Part shown: positions 45,607-55,293 of the stretch, one piece after another
Numbering within the stretch: position 1 is the first letter of the stretch
Layout: each line of letters begins with the position of its first letter
Origin: Sphingobacterium griseoflavum
GTDB lineage: Bacteria; Bacteroidota; Bacteroidia; Sphingobacteriales; Sphingobacteriaceae
DNA length: 64,000 nt
Direction of reading: 5' to 3'
Assembly: GCF_014653155.1 (NCBI RefSeq)
Contig: NZ_BNAF01000002.1
Span: 423,046-487,045 of the forward strand
The notes under the pieces: model-generated
Seen by the model: the letters and a program-made list of their open reading frames with translations, nothing else
The model's database searches: none
Told to the model about the DNA's origin: nothing
Made by a program: the position numbers and the translations under genes

Positions 45607-47754
45607 ATGAATAGAAATTTGGGAGTGATGCTTTTGGCCCTCAGCTTAGGCGCCTGTCAACAGCAAAAAGTTATGGAATCAAAAAAAGACATGGTGTTAA
45701 AACCCTATCCGACAACCGAAAAGACAGACCAAAAAGACAGCTACTTTGGCGTGGTGGTAGACGATCCATACCGCTGGCTAGAAGACGACCTGTCGGACAA
45801 GACCAAACAATGGGTAAAGGCCGAAAACGAGGTCACCGAAGATTACCTCGCGCAGATTCCCTTCCGGGAAAATATCCGCAAACGCTTGGAAGATCTATGG
45901 AATTACGAAAAAGAGACCGCGCCCTTCAAAGAAGGCGACTACATCTACTATTACAAGAACGATGGCTTGCAGAATCAATATGTCCTTTACCGAAAAAAAG
46001 GCGAAGAGGGTAAAGAGGAGCTTTTCCTAGACCCCAACAAATTCTCCGACGATGGAACCACCTCTTTAGCGGGCATCTCTTTCAGCAAAGATGGTTCATT
46101 GGTAGCCTATCAAATCTCTGAGGGCGGGTCGGATTGGCGGAAAGTCATCGTGCTGCAAGCAGCAGAAAACAAGGTTATCGGTGATACATTAATCGATGTG
46201 AAGTTTTCGGGGTTAGCCTGGCACGGCAACGAGGGTTTCTACTACAGCAGCTATGATAAACCTAAAGGAGGATCTGCGCTATCGGGCATGACGGACCAGC
46301 ACAAGTTGTTTTTCCATAAACTGAATACGCCGCAAAACACGGATAAATTAGTATTTGGTGGATCCACGACTCCACGTCGATACATCGGCGCAAGCCTAAC
46401 GGAAGATGAACGCTTTCTGGTGGTCTCCGCTGCCAACACCACTTCTGGAAACGAGCTTTACATCAAGGACCTCTCTGTACCCAACGGCAATTTCATCAAT
46501 GTCGTAGGCAATATGGAGAAAAACCACTACGTAATCGACAACGATGGTACCAAATTATTTATCTATACGGAGCTGAATGCACCCAACGGCAAAGTAGTGA
46601 CCACTGACTTTGCAAATCCTACCACTGCAAATTGGCAGGATCTAATCAAAGAAACCGATCAAGTGTTGTCGCCCTCCACGGGTGGAGGGAAAATTTTCGC
46701 GAATTACCTGAAAGATGCCACCTCCTTGGTGAAGCAATACGACCGCTCCGGAAAATTGGAACGCGAGATTGAACTACCTGGAGTAGGTACAGCTGCCGGT
46801 TTTGGAGCAAAGCTACAGGAAAAAGAACTGTACTATTCGTTCACCAACTATGTGAATCCCGGCACCATATATCGGTATGATATCGACAGCGGTAAATCGG
46901 ATGTATACAAAACGTCTGCTATTAAATTCGACCCTTCCAAATACGAATCAAAACAGGTATTCTATACCTCGAAAGATGGCACCAAAGTCCCTATGATCAT
47001 TACCTACAAAAAAGGGATCAAACTCGATGGCAGCAATCCGACGATGTTGTACGGTTATGGTGGATTCAATGTCAGCTTGACACCGTCTTTTTCTACGAGC
47101 AACGTTATTTTATTGGAACAGGGAGGCGTGTATGCAGTGGCCAACCTGCGTGGTGGTGGTGAATACGGCGAAAACTGGCACCTCGCGGGAACAAAGCTGA
47201 AAAAACAAAATGTATTTGACGACTTCATCGCTGCCGCCGAATACCTCATTCAAGAGAAATATACCTCGTCAGCGAAACTCGCTATATCGGGCGGCTCCAA
47301 CGGTGGCCTGCTGGTTGGTGCTTGTATGACGCAGCGGCCTACCCTATATAAAGTAGCTTTCCCTGCTGTCGGGGTGCTGGATATGCTTCGCTACCACAAA
47401 TTCACCGCAGGCGCGGGCTGGGCATTTGATTACGGTACCGCGGATGATAGCAAGGAGATGTTTGACTACCTGTATAAATACTCACCCTATCATGCACTGA
47501 CGCCAAATACGGCTTATCCGGCCACGATGGTAACCACCGCTGATCATGACGATCGAGTCGTGCCAGCACACTCGTTCAAGTTTGCTGCTAGGCTGCAGGA
47601 ATATAACAAGGGGGACAATCCTGTTCTTATTCGTATCGATACCAAGGCAGGACATGGTGCCGGGAAATCCACCGCTATGGTCATTGCCGAACAAACTGAC
47701 AAATGGGCGTTTATGTTTCAGAACATGAACTTGCCTTATGCTGAAATCAACTAA
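45607..47754 (+). CDS. Prolyl oligopeptidase lipoprotein (S9A)
   Basis: This 715-residue protein has a lipoprotein signal (MLLALSLGACQQQ, lipidated cysteine at residue 17) and the two-domain build of prolyl oligopeptidase: a beta-propeller (about 80-430) and an alpha/beta-hydrolase domain (about 440-710). The catalytic serine is in SGGSNGGLL at about residue 566, the aspartate in DHDDRVV at about 650 and the histidine in KAGHGAGK at about 683. DDPYRWLEDD near the start is typical. It cleaves after proline in short peptides, here in the periplasm. It appears monocistronic. Confidence 0.93.
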   Translation: MNRNLGVMLLALSLGACQQQKVMESKKDMVLKPYPTTEKTDQKDSYFGVVVDDPYRWLEDDLSDKTKQWVKAENEVTEDYLAQIPFRENIRKRLEDLWNYEKETAPFKEGDYIYYYKNDGLQNQYVLYRKKGEEGKEELFLDPNKFSDDGTTSLAGISFSKDGSLVAYQISEGGSDWRKVIVLQAAENKVIGDTLIDVKFSGLAWHGNEGFYYSSYDKPKGGSALSGMTDQHKLFFHKLNTPQNTDKLVFGGSTTPRRYIGASLTEDERFLVVSAANTTSGNELYIKDLSVPNGNFINVVGNMEKNHYVIDNDGTKLFIYTELNAPNGKVVTTDFANPTTANWQDLIKETDQVLSPSTGGGKIFANYLKDATSLVKQYDRSGKLEREIELPGVGTAAGFGAKLQEKELYYSFTNYVNPGTIYRYDIDSGKSDVYKTSAIKFDPSKYESKQVFYTSKDGTKVPMIITYKKGIKLDGSNPTMLYGYGGFNVSLTPSFSTSNVILLEQGGVYAVANLRGGGEYGENWHLAGTKLKKQNVFDDFIAAAEYLIQEKYTSSAKLAISGGSNGGLLVGACMTQRPTLYKVAFPAVGVLDMLRYHKFTAGAGWAFDYGTADDSKEMFDYLYKYSPYHALTPNTAYPATMVTTADHDDRVVPAHSFKFAARLQEYNKGDNPVLIRIDTKAGHGAGKSTAMVIAEQTDKWAFMFQNMNLPYAEIN

Positions 47755-48000
47755 GTACAATCTATACATATACGCTCCCGGTTGGACAATATTACCTATC
47801 GGGAGCGTCTATACTCCCCATCAAGATAACAAAGTCACTATACGTTGACTTTTTGATGGACGATGAAAACCAAATGCTAAGTAGCCTTCGTAAGATTGCC
47901 TGGCGCAGAACTGGCTTGATATGCTTTAAAAGCATGCTTTTATCATTTGGGCATTTATTAAAGATACAGGTATCGTGCAGGTCTACAACATATTGCTTAA
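47755..48000. other. Non-coding gap with two hairpins
   Basis: No credible gene lies between the oligopeptidase and the tRNA genes. One hairpin pairs ACGCTCCCG with CGGGAGCGT over a 19-base loop (47772-47808); a second pairs CCATCAA and AAAGTC with GACTTT and TTGATGG (47818-47859). Either could end transcription, but neither is followed by a strong T-run. Confidence 0.5.
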
Positions 48001-48005
48001 ACGAA

Positions 48006-48033
48006 AAAAGGCACCTCTTGCGAAGTGCCTTTT
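48006..48033 (-). terminator. Terminator of the tRNA-Asp operon
   Basis: On the minus strand AAAAGGCAC pairs with GTGCCTTTT and is followed by a run of T bases, just after the last tRNA-Asp gene. Confidence 0.8.
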
Positions 48034-48037
48034 CTTG

Positions 48038-48111
48038 CGGTCTGGACGGGACTCGAACCCGCGACCCCATGCGTGACAGGCATGTATTCTAACCAGCTGA
48101 ACTACCAGACC
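48038..48111 (-). tRNA. tRNA-Asp (GTC), copy 3
   Basis: Reading the minus strand, a 7-bp acceptor stem GGTCTGG/CCAGACC, a D-arm, the anticodon stem CATGC/GCATG with loop CTGTCAC (anticodon GTC, aspartate) and a T-arm with TTCGAGT are all intact. CCA is not encoded. The sequence is identical to the other two copies. Confidence 0.97.
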
Positions 48112-48147
48112 AAAGTCTTTAAAAGAAAGATTTCCATTGAAATTTTG

Positions 48148-48221
48148 CGGTCTGGACGGGACTCGAACCCGCGACCCCATGCGTGACAGGCATGTATTCT
48201 AACCAGCTGAACTACCAGACC
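48148..48221 (-). tRNA. tRNA-Asp (GTC), copy 2
   Basis: Identical to the neighbouring copies, with the same cloverleaf and anticodon GTC. It lies 36 bases from the downstream copy; the spacers differ in sequence, so only the gene itself is repeated. Confidence 0.97.
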
Positions 48222-48281
48222 AATTTCTCTTAAAGAATAACAATAAAGAACGTTTTTGGGAGCAAAAACTCCCCTTTTTAG

Positions 48282-48355
48282 CGGTCTGGACGGGACTCGA
48301 ACCCGCGACCCCATGCGTGACAGGCATGTATTCTAACCAGCTGAACTACCAGACC
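48282..48355 (-). tRNA. tRNA-Asp (GTC), copy 1 (promoter-proximal)
   Basis: First gene of a three-copy tRNA-Asp array on the minus strand, with intact acceptor, D, anticodon (GTC) and T arms. It lies just after an exact -7 promoter box and 60 bases before the next copy. Confidence 0.97.
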
Positions 48356-48380
48356 TAAAACCTTCTTCCGAGAAGGTGTG

Positions 48381-48388
48381 CAAATATA
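48381..48388 (-). promoter_or_regulatory. -7 promoter box of the tRNA-Asp operon
   Basis: On the minus strand TATATTTG matches TAnnTTTG exactly, 25 bases before the first tRNA. A small stem (CCTTCT/AGAAGG, 48361-48376) lies between them. The box sits 39 bases after the prfA stop, so the tRNAs can be transcribed apart from prfA. Confidence 0.6.
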
Positions 48389-48427
48389 GTGTTTATTTCT
48401 ATACCCACTAAATTTTTTTTAAAAAAA

Positions 48428-49501
48428 CTAGTCTACAGCGCCCTCTTTCATCTTTTCTGCATTTTCAGCAAATTGTAGCGCATCGATAATCCCTTGAATA
48501 TCACCATCCATAATAGTTGGCAAATTGTACATCGTTAAACCGATACGATGTTCAGTGACACGTCCTTGAGGATAGTTGTAGGTACGTACTTTCGCGGAGC
48601 GATCGCCTGTCGATACCATTGTTTTACGTTTGGCAGCGACGTCTCCGTGTTTTTTCTGCACTTCCAATTCGTACAGTTTATTCCGCAACATCTCCATGGC
48701 AAGCTCGCGGTTTGCCAATTGTGAACGTTCTACCTGACATACGACAACAATACCGGACGGCTTATGCGTCAATTGGACTTTGGTTTCAACCTTGTTCACA
48801 TTCTGTCCACCTGCACCGCCAGAGCGCGAGGTCTGCAGCTCGATATCGCCCGGGTTCAATTCCACATCTACATCTTCGGCCTCTGGCAATACGGCAACCG
48901 AAGCGGCTGACGTATGCACTCGTCCTTGTGTTTCCGTATCCGGAACACGCTGCACGCGGTGCACGCCCGATTCGTACTTCAGCTGTCCGTACACATCTTC
49001 GCCGATAACCTTCAAGATTACTTCTTTGTAACCGCCAGAAGTACCTTCGGTAACATCCATCACTTCATTGCGCCAACCTTTGGTTTCAAAATATCGGGTG
49101 TACATACGGTACAGGTCGCCAGCAAAGAGGGCAGCCTCGTCACCGCCGGTACCGCCACGAATTTCTATGATGGCGTTTTTCGCATCTTCCGGGTCTTTAG
49201 GAATGAGCATCAAACGGATTTCTTCTTCCTTCTCTTCCTTTTGGGTCAGCAACAGATCCTGCTCTTCCTTGGCCATTTCCCGCAACTCCTGATCCTTCTC
49301 ATTCGCCAAAATATCCTTATTCGCTTCGATATTACTGACAATGTTCTTATAAATATGGTATTGCTCCACAATGCGGCCAAGATCTTTATACTCTTTGTTC
49401 AGCTTGGCAAAACGCTTCATATCGTTGATGGTATCGGGGTTGCTCAATTCTGCCTCAACCTCTTCCCAACGCTCTTTTATAGCTTGTAATTTCTCTAACA
49501 T
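48428..49501 (-). CDS. prfA: Peptide chain release factor 1
   Basis: This 357-residue protein ends translation at UAA and UAG codons. The catalytic GGQ sits in [18 protein letters not shown], which touches the peptidyl-transferase centre. The codon-recognition region carries [18 protein letters not shown], and the conserved [17 protein letters not shown] lies near the C-terminus. The N-terminal helical domain and the full length agree with RF1. The start is [12 protein letters not shown]. It lies upstream of the tRNA-Asp operon on the same strand. Confidence 0.97.
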   Translation of the reverse strand: MLEKLQAIKERWEEVEAELSNPDTINDMKRFAKLNKEYKDLGRIVEQYHIYKNIVSNIEANKDILANEKDQELREMAKEEQDLLLTQKEEKEEEIRLMLIPKDPEDAKNAIIEIRGGTGGDEAALFAGDLYRMYTRYFETKGWRNEVMDVTEGTSGGYKEVILKVIGEDVYGQLKYESGVHRVQRVPDTETQGRVHTSAASVAVLPEAEDVDVELNPGDIELQTSRSGGAGGQNVNKVETKVQLTHKPSGIVVVCQVERSQLANRELAMEMLRNKLYELEVQKKHGDVAAKRKTMVSTGDRSAKVRTYNYPQGRVTEHRIGLTMYNLPTIMDGDIQGIIDALQFAENAEKMKEGAVD

Positions 49502-49575
49502 AATATGTATAGCTCATAAACAGGTATACCCTGTATATCTTTATAATAGCCACAAAAGTACGTAAAATTTTGGTA

Positions 49576-49905
49576 TTAATGTGCGGAAACGGCTTTCAAC
49601 CCAACGATGGAAGCAATAAGTGTCATAATAAAAAATACACGCCAAAAATCGGCGGGCTCACGAAATAAGAGTATGCCGACCAAGACGGTTCCCACGGCTC
49701 CAATACCGGTCCACACGGCATACGCAGTACCCAAAGGCAACTCTTGGGTAGCCTTCATCAACAGCAGCATACTGAGCAGCAAACAAAAGCCAAAGCCGCC
49801 ATACCAACCATACATTTCTGCACCGCTAGTCGCTTTGGCTTTCCCTAGACAGGACGTAAAACCAACTTCAAACAATCCTGCGATAATTAAAATAATCCAA
49901 TTCAT
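49576..49905 (-). CDS. sugE: SMR transporter of the SugE/Gdx type (guanidinium exporter)
   Basis: This 109-residue protein has four membrane helices of the small multidrug resistance family. The proton-coupling glutamate is residue 13 in IIAGLFEVGF, as in SugE/Gdx proteins, and LPLGTAYAVWTGIGAVGTV is the SugE-type signature. Gdx proteins work as dual-topology dimers that export guanidinium ions in exchange for protons; some SugE members also export quaternary ammonium compounds. The start is set at the ATG at 49905, the usual N-terminus. No partner SMR subunit is next to it, and no guanidine riboswitch was recognised upstream. Confidence 0.85.
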   Translation of the reverse strand: MNWIILIIAGLFEVGFTSCLGKAKATSGAEMYGWYGGFGFCLLLSMLLLMKATQELPLGTAYAVWTGIGAVGTVLVGILLFREPADFWRVFFIMTLIASIVGLKAVSAH

Positions 49906-50014
49906 AGCATCATATTTTACACAGGCAAAAATCGGAATTTGGCTGTACAATCTTTTTTACAAATGCTAAAAAACAACTTGGAAACAGCAGGCTGCTTCTC
50001 GCTGTAAAACCGCC

Positions 50015-53000
50015 TTAATCGGCGAGCACAGAAAACTCAGCTGCAGCGGCAAAATCCTGTCCATCCAGTGCGCTCAGCGCGGTGAAACGGATGAATCGCG
50101 CCCGCACAGGGGTGGCCAGCATCATCGTCTTCAACTTGGCATCTCGCTCGAATTCACCTGCCATCACGGCATCGCCCCAACTTTTCCCATCGGTACTGAG
50201 CTGTATACGGTAGTCTTTTATACGTCCATTGGAGCCGTTTTGCCGTGGCAAATAGGTAAATCCCTTGATAAGCTTGGGCTCCCCTGCATCAAAATCCACC
50301 CAATGTGGATACTGCGCTACGGTAACCGAGTACATGGTATGCCAAATGGTCGATGGATCGCCATCCACAAGATGCTCGGCATTTCCTTCACCGATTTCTT
50401 GGCTCGAGGACGACAGCACCTGCATACTGATCGTCTCTATCTTCGGAAAACGAACAGTCGCTTTCAGCTTTTCGTTGTCGGCATACCACGCCGATATGTC
50501 GGCGGCTGTGCGTAATTTGAAAGGCTTACTATACCGTTCGGTTGTCTGGCCATCCACTTGCACCATTAATGCGGCATCAGACCGTCCGGACGATACCTGT
50601 ACAATTCCCTGCTGATCACGCTCGATGCGGATAGGCATTTCACCGGAGAATCCCACTTTAGCTTGGGAAGCTTGATTACGCTGCTGCACAGGCCGGATCA
50701 TAAAACCAAAATTATGTGCCGAAGCCCGTACACGATCCTGATCCAAGGGTGGCCCTTGCCCGCAACTGTTGCCTCCCAAACCCGTCACGTCGGCCAAGAG
50801 ATAAACATGGGTGCCCGAACTTTCAGGCAGTTGATACGTGTGCGGAGCCAAAGCCATCTCCAGCTCACTCCACGGCAAGGCAGAAGCCGCTAGCTTTCCC
50901 TCCGACACAAATAGAATACCTGCCCCCTCCTCGTTGGTCAGCGCTGCCCAGCGTATTTCTTCCCTATTGCCTGTAGATTGTGGCTTTGGCCAAGGAACGT
51001 ATTGGCCTTCAACCGTACTGTCATAGCGTTGTATAAACTGCCCCGTTTTTCGATCCGCATAGTTATTGACCGGACCGCGTCCATAATAGCTGTACTGTCC
51101 GTAGGATGCCGGAACCTGCATCGCAAAACCGATGTGTGGAAGGACAAGGCTGCTGTTATTCGAGGTTATACTACTTTGCAGCTCAATAGAGCCATCTTGG
51201 TAAACGGTCCAAATATAGTTACTGACAAATTTGAAATCGCTGTCACTAAAAGGCACATCCGTATGTTCATCTAGCGTATAGACGCCCGAGCTACCGCCGC
51301 GAATGGTTGCGCCGTTTGGCGCCTGCGATTCGACCGTATAGGAAAGTACACATGCTCCATCTTCCCGCACATACTGGCTCGATGCTAGGGCTCGATGTTT
51401 TAAGTGGTGCAATCCTTTTTCGAACCATTGTTTATAAGCCCAGTTATCGTTGTCAAGCGGCGCACGTAGCGCGTCTAACCTCGGCCCTTCCCCGGCACGT
51501 ATCATCACATGTCCTCCATAAGACAGTTCGTGAATACTTCCGGTAGCGTCGTCAAACGTTACTACGAAGTCTTTTCCTTCCAAAACTTGCAAGCCCGATT
51601 CGATACGGACTTTAATCGCCCCCCCTTGGGCAACGTCCGTTATGGTAGGCCATGCAGACGCTTGCTTCACCAACAGCTGCTCCTCCATCTGTACCTCTCC
51701 GGCCACAGCCCAAAGTCGGCTTTCTTTGTGTGAAAATTGCAGTTTAACAAAATATTCAGATTGCGCTTCCAACGCAGAAAAATCATAAGGAATAACAATT
51801 TGCCTACCTGTCCTGGCTGCAATGTCTTTCACATCAGCTTCTAAAAAGGTTTCGCGTTGGATTTCAACACCATCCTTCCAGAGAGACCACTCGATTTTGT
51901 AATCGTCCAAGCTACTGAAATAGTTTTTGTTAAAAAGCTCGACCCTACCCAGTCGCATATCTACGGCACGGACAGCAACGTTTTGGTATACTTTACGCAC
52001 TTCAAAATAAGCTGGCTTTGGGGTGAGGTCAGCAAACAGCAATCCATTCATAACAAACGTACCGTCATTAGGTTGGTCTCCAAAGTCACCGCCATAGGCC
52101 AAATAACGCTCGCCTGTAATTTTGTCATAGGCATACATCGATTGGTCTATCCAATCCCAAATAGCTCCTCCCATGAAAAAATTAGTGGATTCGATGGCTT
52201 CCCAATAGTCAATCAAGTTGCCCGAAGCATTGCCCATGGAGTGCGCATACTCGGAGATGTGAAATGGATACTTCAACCGATATTTTCCCTTTACCGCTTC
52301 CCGAACCCAATCGATGGATGGGTATTGGTTGGAGCCGATGTCAACAATGCTATTGTTCCGCTCGTACTGCACAGGTCTTGACCCGTCGACTTTCTTGATC
52401 GCTTGATAAGCGGCCACAAAATTCTCGCCCGGACCTGCCTCGTTGCCCAACGACCAAATAACAATGGACGGATGGTTTATGGTTGCATGCACCATTTCCA
52501 AGTTACGGGCTACATGGGCATTTTTCCACTCCTCAGGATGCGATAGTGAGGCTTCCCCGTAATAGTACTCGTGGCTTTCCAAGTTGGCCTCGTCTTCCAG
52601 ATATATCCCGTATTTATCACATAAATAGTACCAATAGGGATCGTCGGGATAGTGCGAATTTCGGACATGATTGATATTGGCTCTTTTCAGGAGCTTAAGC
52701 TCGTCCTCCATCTGCTGGCGAGAAATTACTTTTCCCTTTTCCGGGTTTGTTTCATGTCTGTTTACGCCCTTCAGTTTTACCGGTTTACCGTTCACATAAA
52801 AGTACCGTCCTGCGAGGCCAAACTCGTCATCCGCCGCCGCCACCTCTTTCACCTCTACCTTTCGGAAACCGACGTAGCTAGAGACCACATCAACGACCTT
52901 ACCTTTGCTATCCAAAAGCTCAGCCAGCAAGGTGTAGCGATAGGGCTTTTCTGCAGACCATTTCTGCGGACTGTGCACCTCCAACACCTGATCTACGACA

Positions 53001-54070
53001 CCCACCGCCCCGTTTTCCATAGTCGGTACAGCACGACGGAGGTCAATAGCGTCCACCTTAACCGCATCGTCACTATACAAGGTATTTGCATACAGACTAT
53101 ACCGCAGGGCATACCCTGTTTTGCTCGCTCCCGCATGGTTTGCAATTTCGGCAGTTACGTGCAAGGTTGCATCATGATAATCCTTATCTAGATCGGGTAT
53201 GGCAACGAGGTTGCGGATCTGCACTTTAGGTTTCGCTGTCAGCGAAACGGAACGAAAAATCCCCGGAAGACGGAACATATCCTGTGCTTCCAAAAAAGAC
53301 GCGTCGGAATTTCGGTATACCTCCACCGCCACGGTATTCTCTCCTTTCGGCAGCAAATATCTACTGATATTGAAGGCGGCAAGATTCCTCGAATTTTTTG
53401 AGAAACCCACATACTTACCATTGATCCACAGGTAGAAAAATGAATCTACTCCATCAAAATTGATGTACACTTCTTTTCCCTTCCAATCAGCTGGAACTAC
53501 AAAACTACGGCGGTAAGACCCCACCTCGTTCCGATCGTTATAAGTTGTCCAATGCTTTGGTGGGGTACGCATCACACCGCCTCGCCAATCGTCGACTTTC
53601 ACCTGATGCTGAAAGATCACAGGCTGGTTGACATAGATGGGCACGCCATATTTTAGCGAACCATCTTTTTGTATGCCCAAAATATTCCAACTCATGGGCA
53701 CCGGCACCTCGTCCCAATTCGAAATATCAAAATCAGATCGGTAGAAGTCCTTCGGTCGGTCCGCTGGAGATTTTGCCCAATGGAATTTCCATGTCCCATC
53801 CAACGAACGCCAGTATTCGGAATGTTCCGGCAACACGGCGCGAGCCGTCGATATCTTCTTGAAGGAAAAATGATAGGCATGGGGCAGCTCCTTATTCAGG
53901 GATAAGGATGCTGGGGACTCCCACTCTTTGCCTGTTGGGCGCTGTTCTTCGCCATATGCAAAACCGGGAATAGGCTCTACTATCGGGCTGCTTTGGCCAA
54001 ACAGCAAAAGGGGAAAAATAAAAATCGGTATAATCTTGCAGATAGCCGTTATGGTTTTCGTCTTCTTCAT
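50015..54070 (-). CDS. Secreted GH2 beta-galactosidase-like enzyme with F5/8 type C domain
   Basis: This 1351-residue protein starts with a signal peptide (KIIPIFIFPLLLFGQ) and follows the LacZ layout: sugar-binding domain, Ig-like domain, TIM barrel, second Ig-like domain and the small beta-sandwich domain (NEEGAGILFVSEGKL and similar). The acid/base glutamate is in WSLGNEAGPG (about 543) and the nucleophile in FHISEYAHSMGN (about 606). A C-terminal F5/8 type C (CBM32-like) domain follows (about 1210-1351; LVDGDPSTIWHTMYS, PHWVDFDAG). It should hydrolyse beta-galactosides in the periplasm. No SusC/SusD pair or regulator is adjacent. No type IX sorting domain is at its end. Confidence 0.92.
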   Translation of the reverse strand: MKKTKTITAICKIIPIFIFPLLLFGQSSPIVEPIPGFAYGEEQRPTGKEWESPASLSLNKELPHAYHFSFKKISTARAVLPEHSEYWRSLDGTWKFHWAKSPADRPKDFYRSDFDISNWDEVPVPMSWNILGIQKDGSLKYGVPIYVNQPVIFQHQVKVDDWRGGVMRTPPKHWTTYNDRNEVGSYRRSFVVPADWKGKEVYINFDGVDSFFYLWINGKYVGFSKNSRNLAAFNISRYLLPKGENTVAVEVYRNSDASFLEAQDMFRLPGIFRSVSLTAKPKVQIRNLVAIPDLDKDYHDATLHVTAEIANHAGASKTGYALRYSLYANTLYSDDAVKVDAIDLRRAVPTMENGAVGVVDQVLEVHSPQKWSAEKPYRYTLLAELLDSKGKVVDVVSSYVGFRKVEVKEVAAADDEFGLAGRYFYVNGKPVKLKGVNRHETNPEKGKVISRQQMEDELKLLKRANINHVRNSHYPDDPYWYYLCDKYGIYLEDEANLESHEYYYGEASLSHPEEWKNAHVARNLEMVHATINHPSIVIWSLGNEAGPGENFVAAYQAIKKVDGSRPVQYERNNSIVDIGSNQYPSIDWVREAVKGKYRLKYPFHISEYAHSMGNASGNLIDYWEAIESTNFFMGGAIWDWIDQSMYAYDKITGERYLAYGGDFGDQPNDGTFVMNGLLFADLTPKPAYFEVRKVYQNVAVRAVDMRLGRVELFNKNYFSSLDDYKIEWSLWKDGVEIQRETFLEADVKDIAARTGRQIVIPYDFSALEAQSEYFVKLQFSHKESRLWAVAGEVQMEEQLLVKQASAWPTITDVAQGGAIKVRIESGLQVLEGKDFVVTFDDATGSIHELSYGGHVMIRAGEGPRLDALRAPLDNDNWAYKQWFEKGLHHLKHRALASSQYVREDGACVLSYTVESQAPNGATIRGGSSGVYTLDEHTDVPFSDSDFKFVSNYIWTVYQDGSIELQSSITSNNSSLVLPHIGFAMQVPASYGQYSYYGRGPVNNYADRKTGQFIQRYDSTVEGQYVPWPKPQSTGNREEIRWAALTNEEGAGILFVSEGKLAASALPWSELEMALAPHTYQLPESSGTHVYLLADVTGLGGNSCGQGPPLDQDRVRASAHNFGFMIRPVQQRNQASQAKVGFSGEMPIRIERDQQGIVQVSSGRSDAALMVQVDGQTTERYSKPFKLRTAADISAWYADNEKLKATVRFPKIETISMQVLSSSSQEIGEGNAEHLVDGDPSTIWHTMYSVTVAQYPHWVDFDAGEPKLIKGFTYLPRQNGSNGRIKDYRIQLSTDGKSWGDAVMAGEFERDAKLKTMMLATPVRARFIRFTALSALDGQDFAAAAEFSVLAD

Positions 54071-54322
54071 TCCACATTATTTAATCAAAAATTGGCATCA
54101 GCAGGCATAAATGCAAGTAAGAAAGATGTTTGGTGCGAAGTTATCCACTTATATCGCCGTCTATTGTACGATACAAACGATTGTGTAATTTTCCCAGTAC
54201 AAAAAAAATTGACGGCAAACAGGACCTGAAACAAGAACGGGAGGCTTCGTTAGGTTAGACGCAGCTGCGTCCATAAAAAAAGGCGCTTACGCGCCTTTAT
54301 GTTATTATTCAATGAAATCGTA
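54071..54322. other. Intergenic region with a terminator
   Basis: These 252 bases hold no credible gene. They contain the terminator of the GT5-like gene and the likely promoter of the GH2 gene, which I could not place. Confidence 0.5.
54275..54302 (-). terminator. Intrinsic terminator of the GT5-like gene
   Basis: On the minus strand AAAGGCGC pairs with GCGCCTTT around the loop GTAA and runs into seven T bases, about 20 bases after the stop codon. Confidence 0.85.
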
Positions 54323-55150
54323 TTATGCAGATGCTATTTCCGCATCGACAGTAGAAAATTCATCAAAGATTTCCGAAAAGCCGTCATAGTCGTCGTCGGC
54401 GCCGGGCGAGAAGCTACGGATGCCCTTTTCTTGGACGAAGGCCTTTAACTCGGGATGTACTTCACCATCGGGAAAAACCGCGATATCTGTAAACGACAAT
54501 GCACCTTTATAGAGGTCTACGTAAGAACCGTCGCCGTACGGAGCCGCTTCTTCGGCGGAAAGGTCGGCTTGGGCAGCCATTTCCCCATACTTAGCACCCA
54601 AAGAGCCGAACTCTTCATTAGCATAAAGCGAATACATCACTTTTGCATCTTTAAAAGCAGGATCATCTTTGTAGGCCGTCTTTAAATAGGCGGGCACCAT
54701 GGCAGAAAACCAACCGTGGCAATGCACCACATCAGGTGACCATCCCAACTTCTTCACAGTCTCTAGTGCCCCTTTGCAGAAGAACAACGATCGCTCGTTA
54801 TTGTCTGCAAAAAACTCGCCCTTCTCATCACGAAAAACCTTTTTCCGCTGGAAATACTCTTCATTATCCAAAAAATAAACCTGCATCCGTGCAGCAGGTA
54901 ATGAAGCCACTTTAATGATTAGCGGATTATCATTGTTATCCACCACGATGTTCATTCCCGACAACCTTATCACTTCATGAAGACGATTTCTGCGCTCATT
55001 GATATTACCGAAACGGGGCATCAAGATCCGGATTTCAAATCCTTTCTCCTGCATAGCTTGCGGTAACTGGCGTGTAATTTCAGAAATTTTACTTAGTTCA
55101 AGGAAAGGCGACATCTCATGGGTTACAAACAATATTTTCGTTTTTGCCAT
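54323..55150 (-). CDS. Short GT5-like (glycogen/starch synthase N-domain) protein
   Basis: This 275-residue protein resembles only the N-terminal Rossmann half of glycogen synthase (GT5): KTKILFVTHEMSPFLELS, LPQAMQEKGFEIRILMPRFG, PDVVHCHGWFSAMVPAYLK. The catalytic KxGGL motif that normally binds ADP-glucose reads SKISEI, and the C-terminal GT-B half is missing, replaced by an acidic tail (GADDDYDGFSEIFDEFS). It is thus unlikely to be a normal glycogen synthase. Short proteins of this kind are common in Bacteroidota and annotated 'glycogen/starch synthase'. It is divergent from panC, whose start is 144 bases away. The ATG at 55150 is preferred to a TTG two codons upstream. Confidence 0.8.
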   Translation of the reverse strand: MAKTKILFVTHEMSPFLELSKISEITRQLPQAMQEKGFEIRILMPRFGNINERRNRLHEVIRLSGMNIVVDNNDNPLIIKVASLPAARMQVYFLDNEEYFQRKKVFRDEKGEFFADNNERSLFFCKGALETVKKLGWSPDVVHCHGWFSAMVPAYLKTAYKDDPAFKDAKVMYSLYANEEFGSLGAKYGEMAAQADLSAEEAAPYGDGSYVDLYKGALSFTDIAVFPDGEVHPELKAFVQEKGIRSFSPGADDDYDGFSEIFDEFSTVDAEIASA

Positions 55151-55293
55151 CTCCAATTGTTTTTTTATTTATCGAATAGTAAAATCGGTATACAAAGATA
55201 CGAATATTTGTTGATTTTACAATTAGTTAGTTTTCACAACTTTATATTTCGGATTTAATTATGCAATTTTACGGCCTTATTTAACGTTCTACG

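Noticed and set aside
47853..48092. An open frame running into the tRNA-Asp gene
   Set aside because: It overlaps a tRNA and has no support as a protein.
49906..50014. Guanidine riboswitch upstream of sugE
   Set aside because: The gap is short and shows none of the conserved stems I would expect, so no riboswitch is claimed.
50015..50440. Type IX secretion sorting domain at the end of the GH2 enzyme
   Set aside because: The end reads as an F5/8 type C domain (PHWVDFDAG, ARFIRFTALS); no T9SS sorting motif is seen.
54323..55150. Full glycogen synthase
   Set aside because: The C-terminal half and the KxGGL motif are missing, so the enzyme name is not justified.
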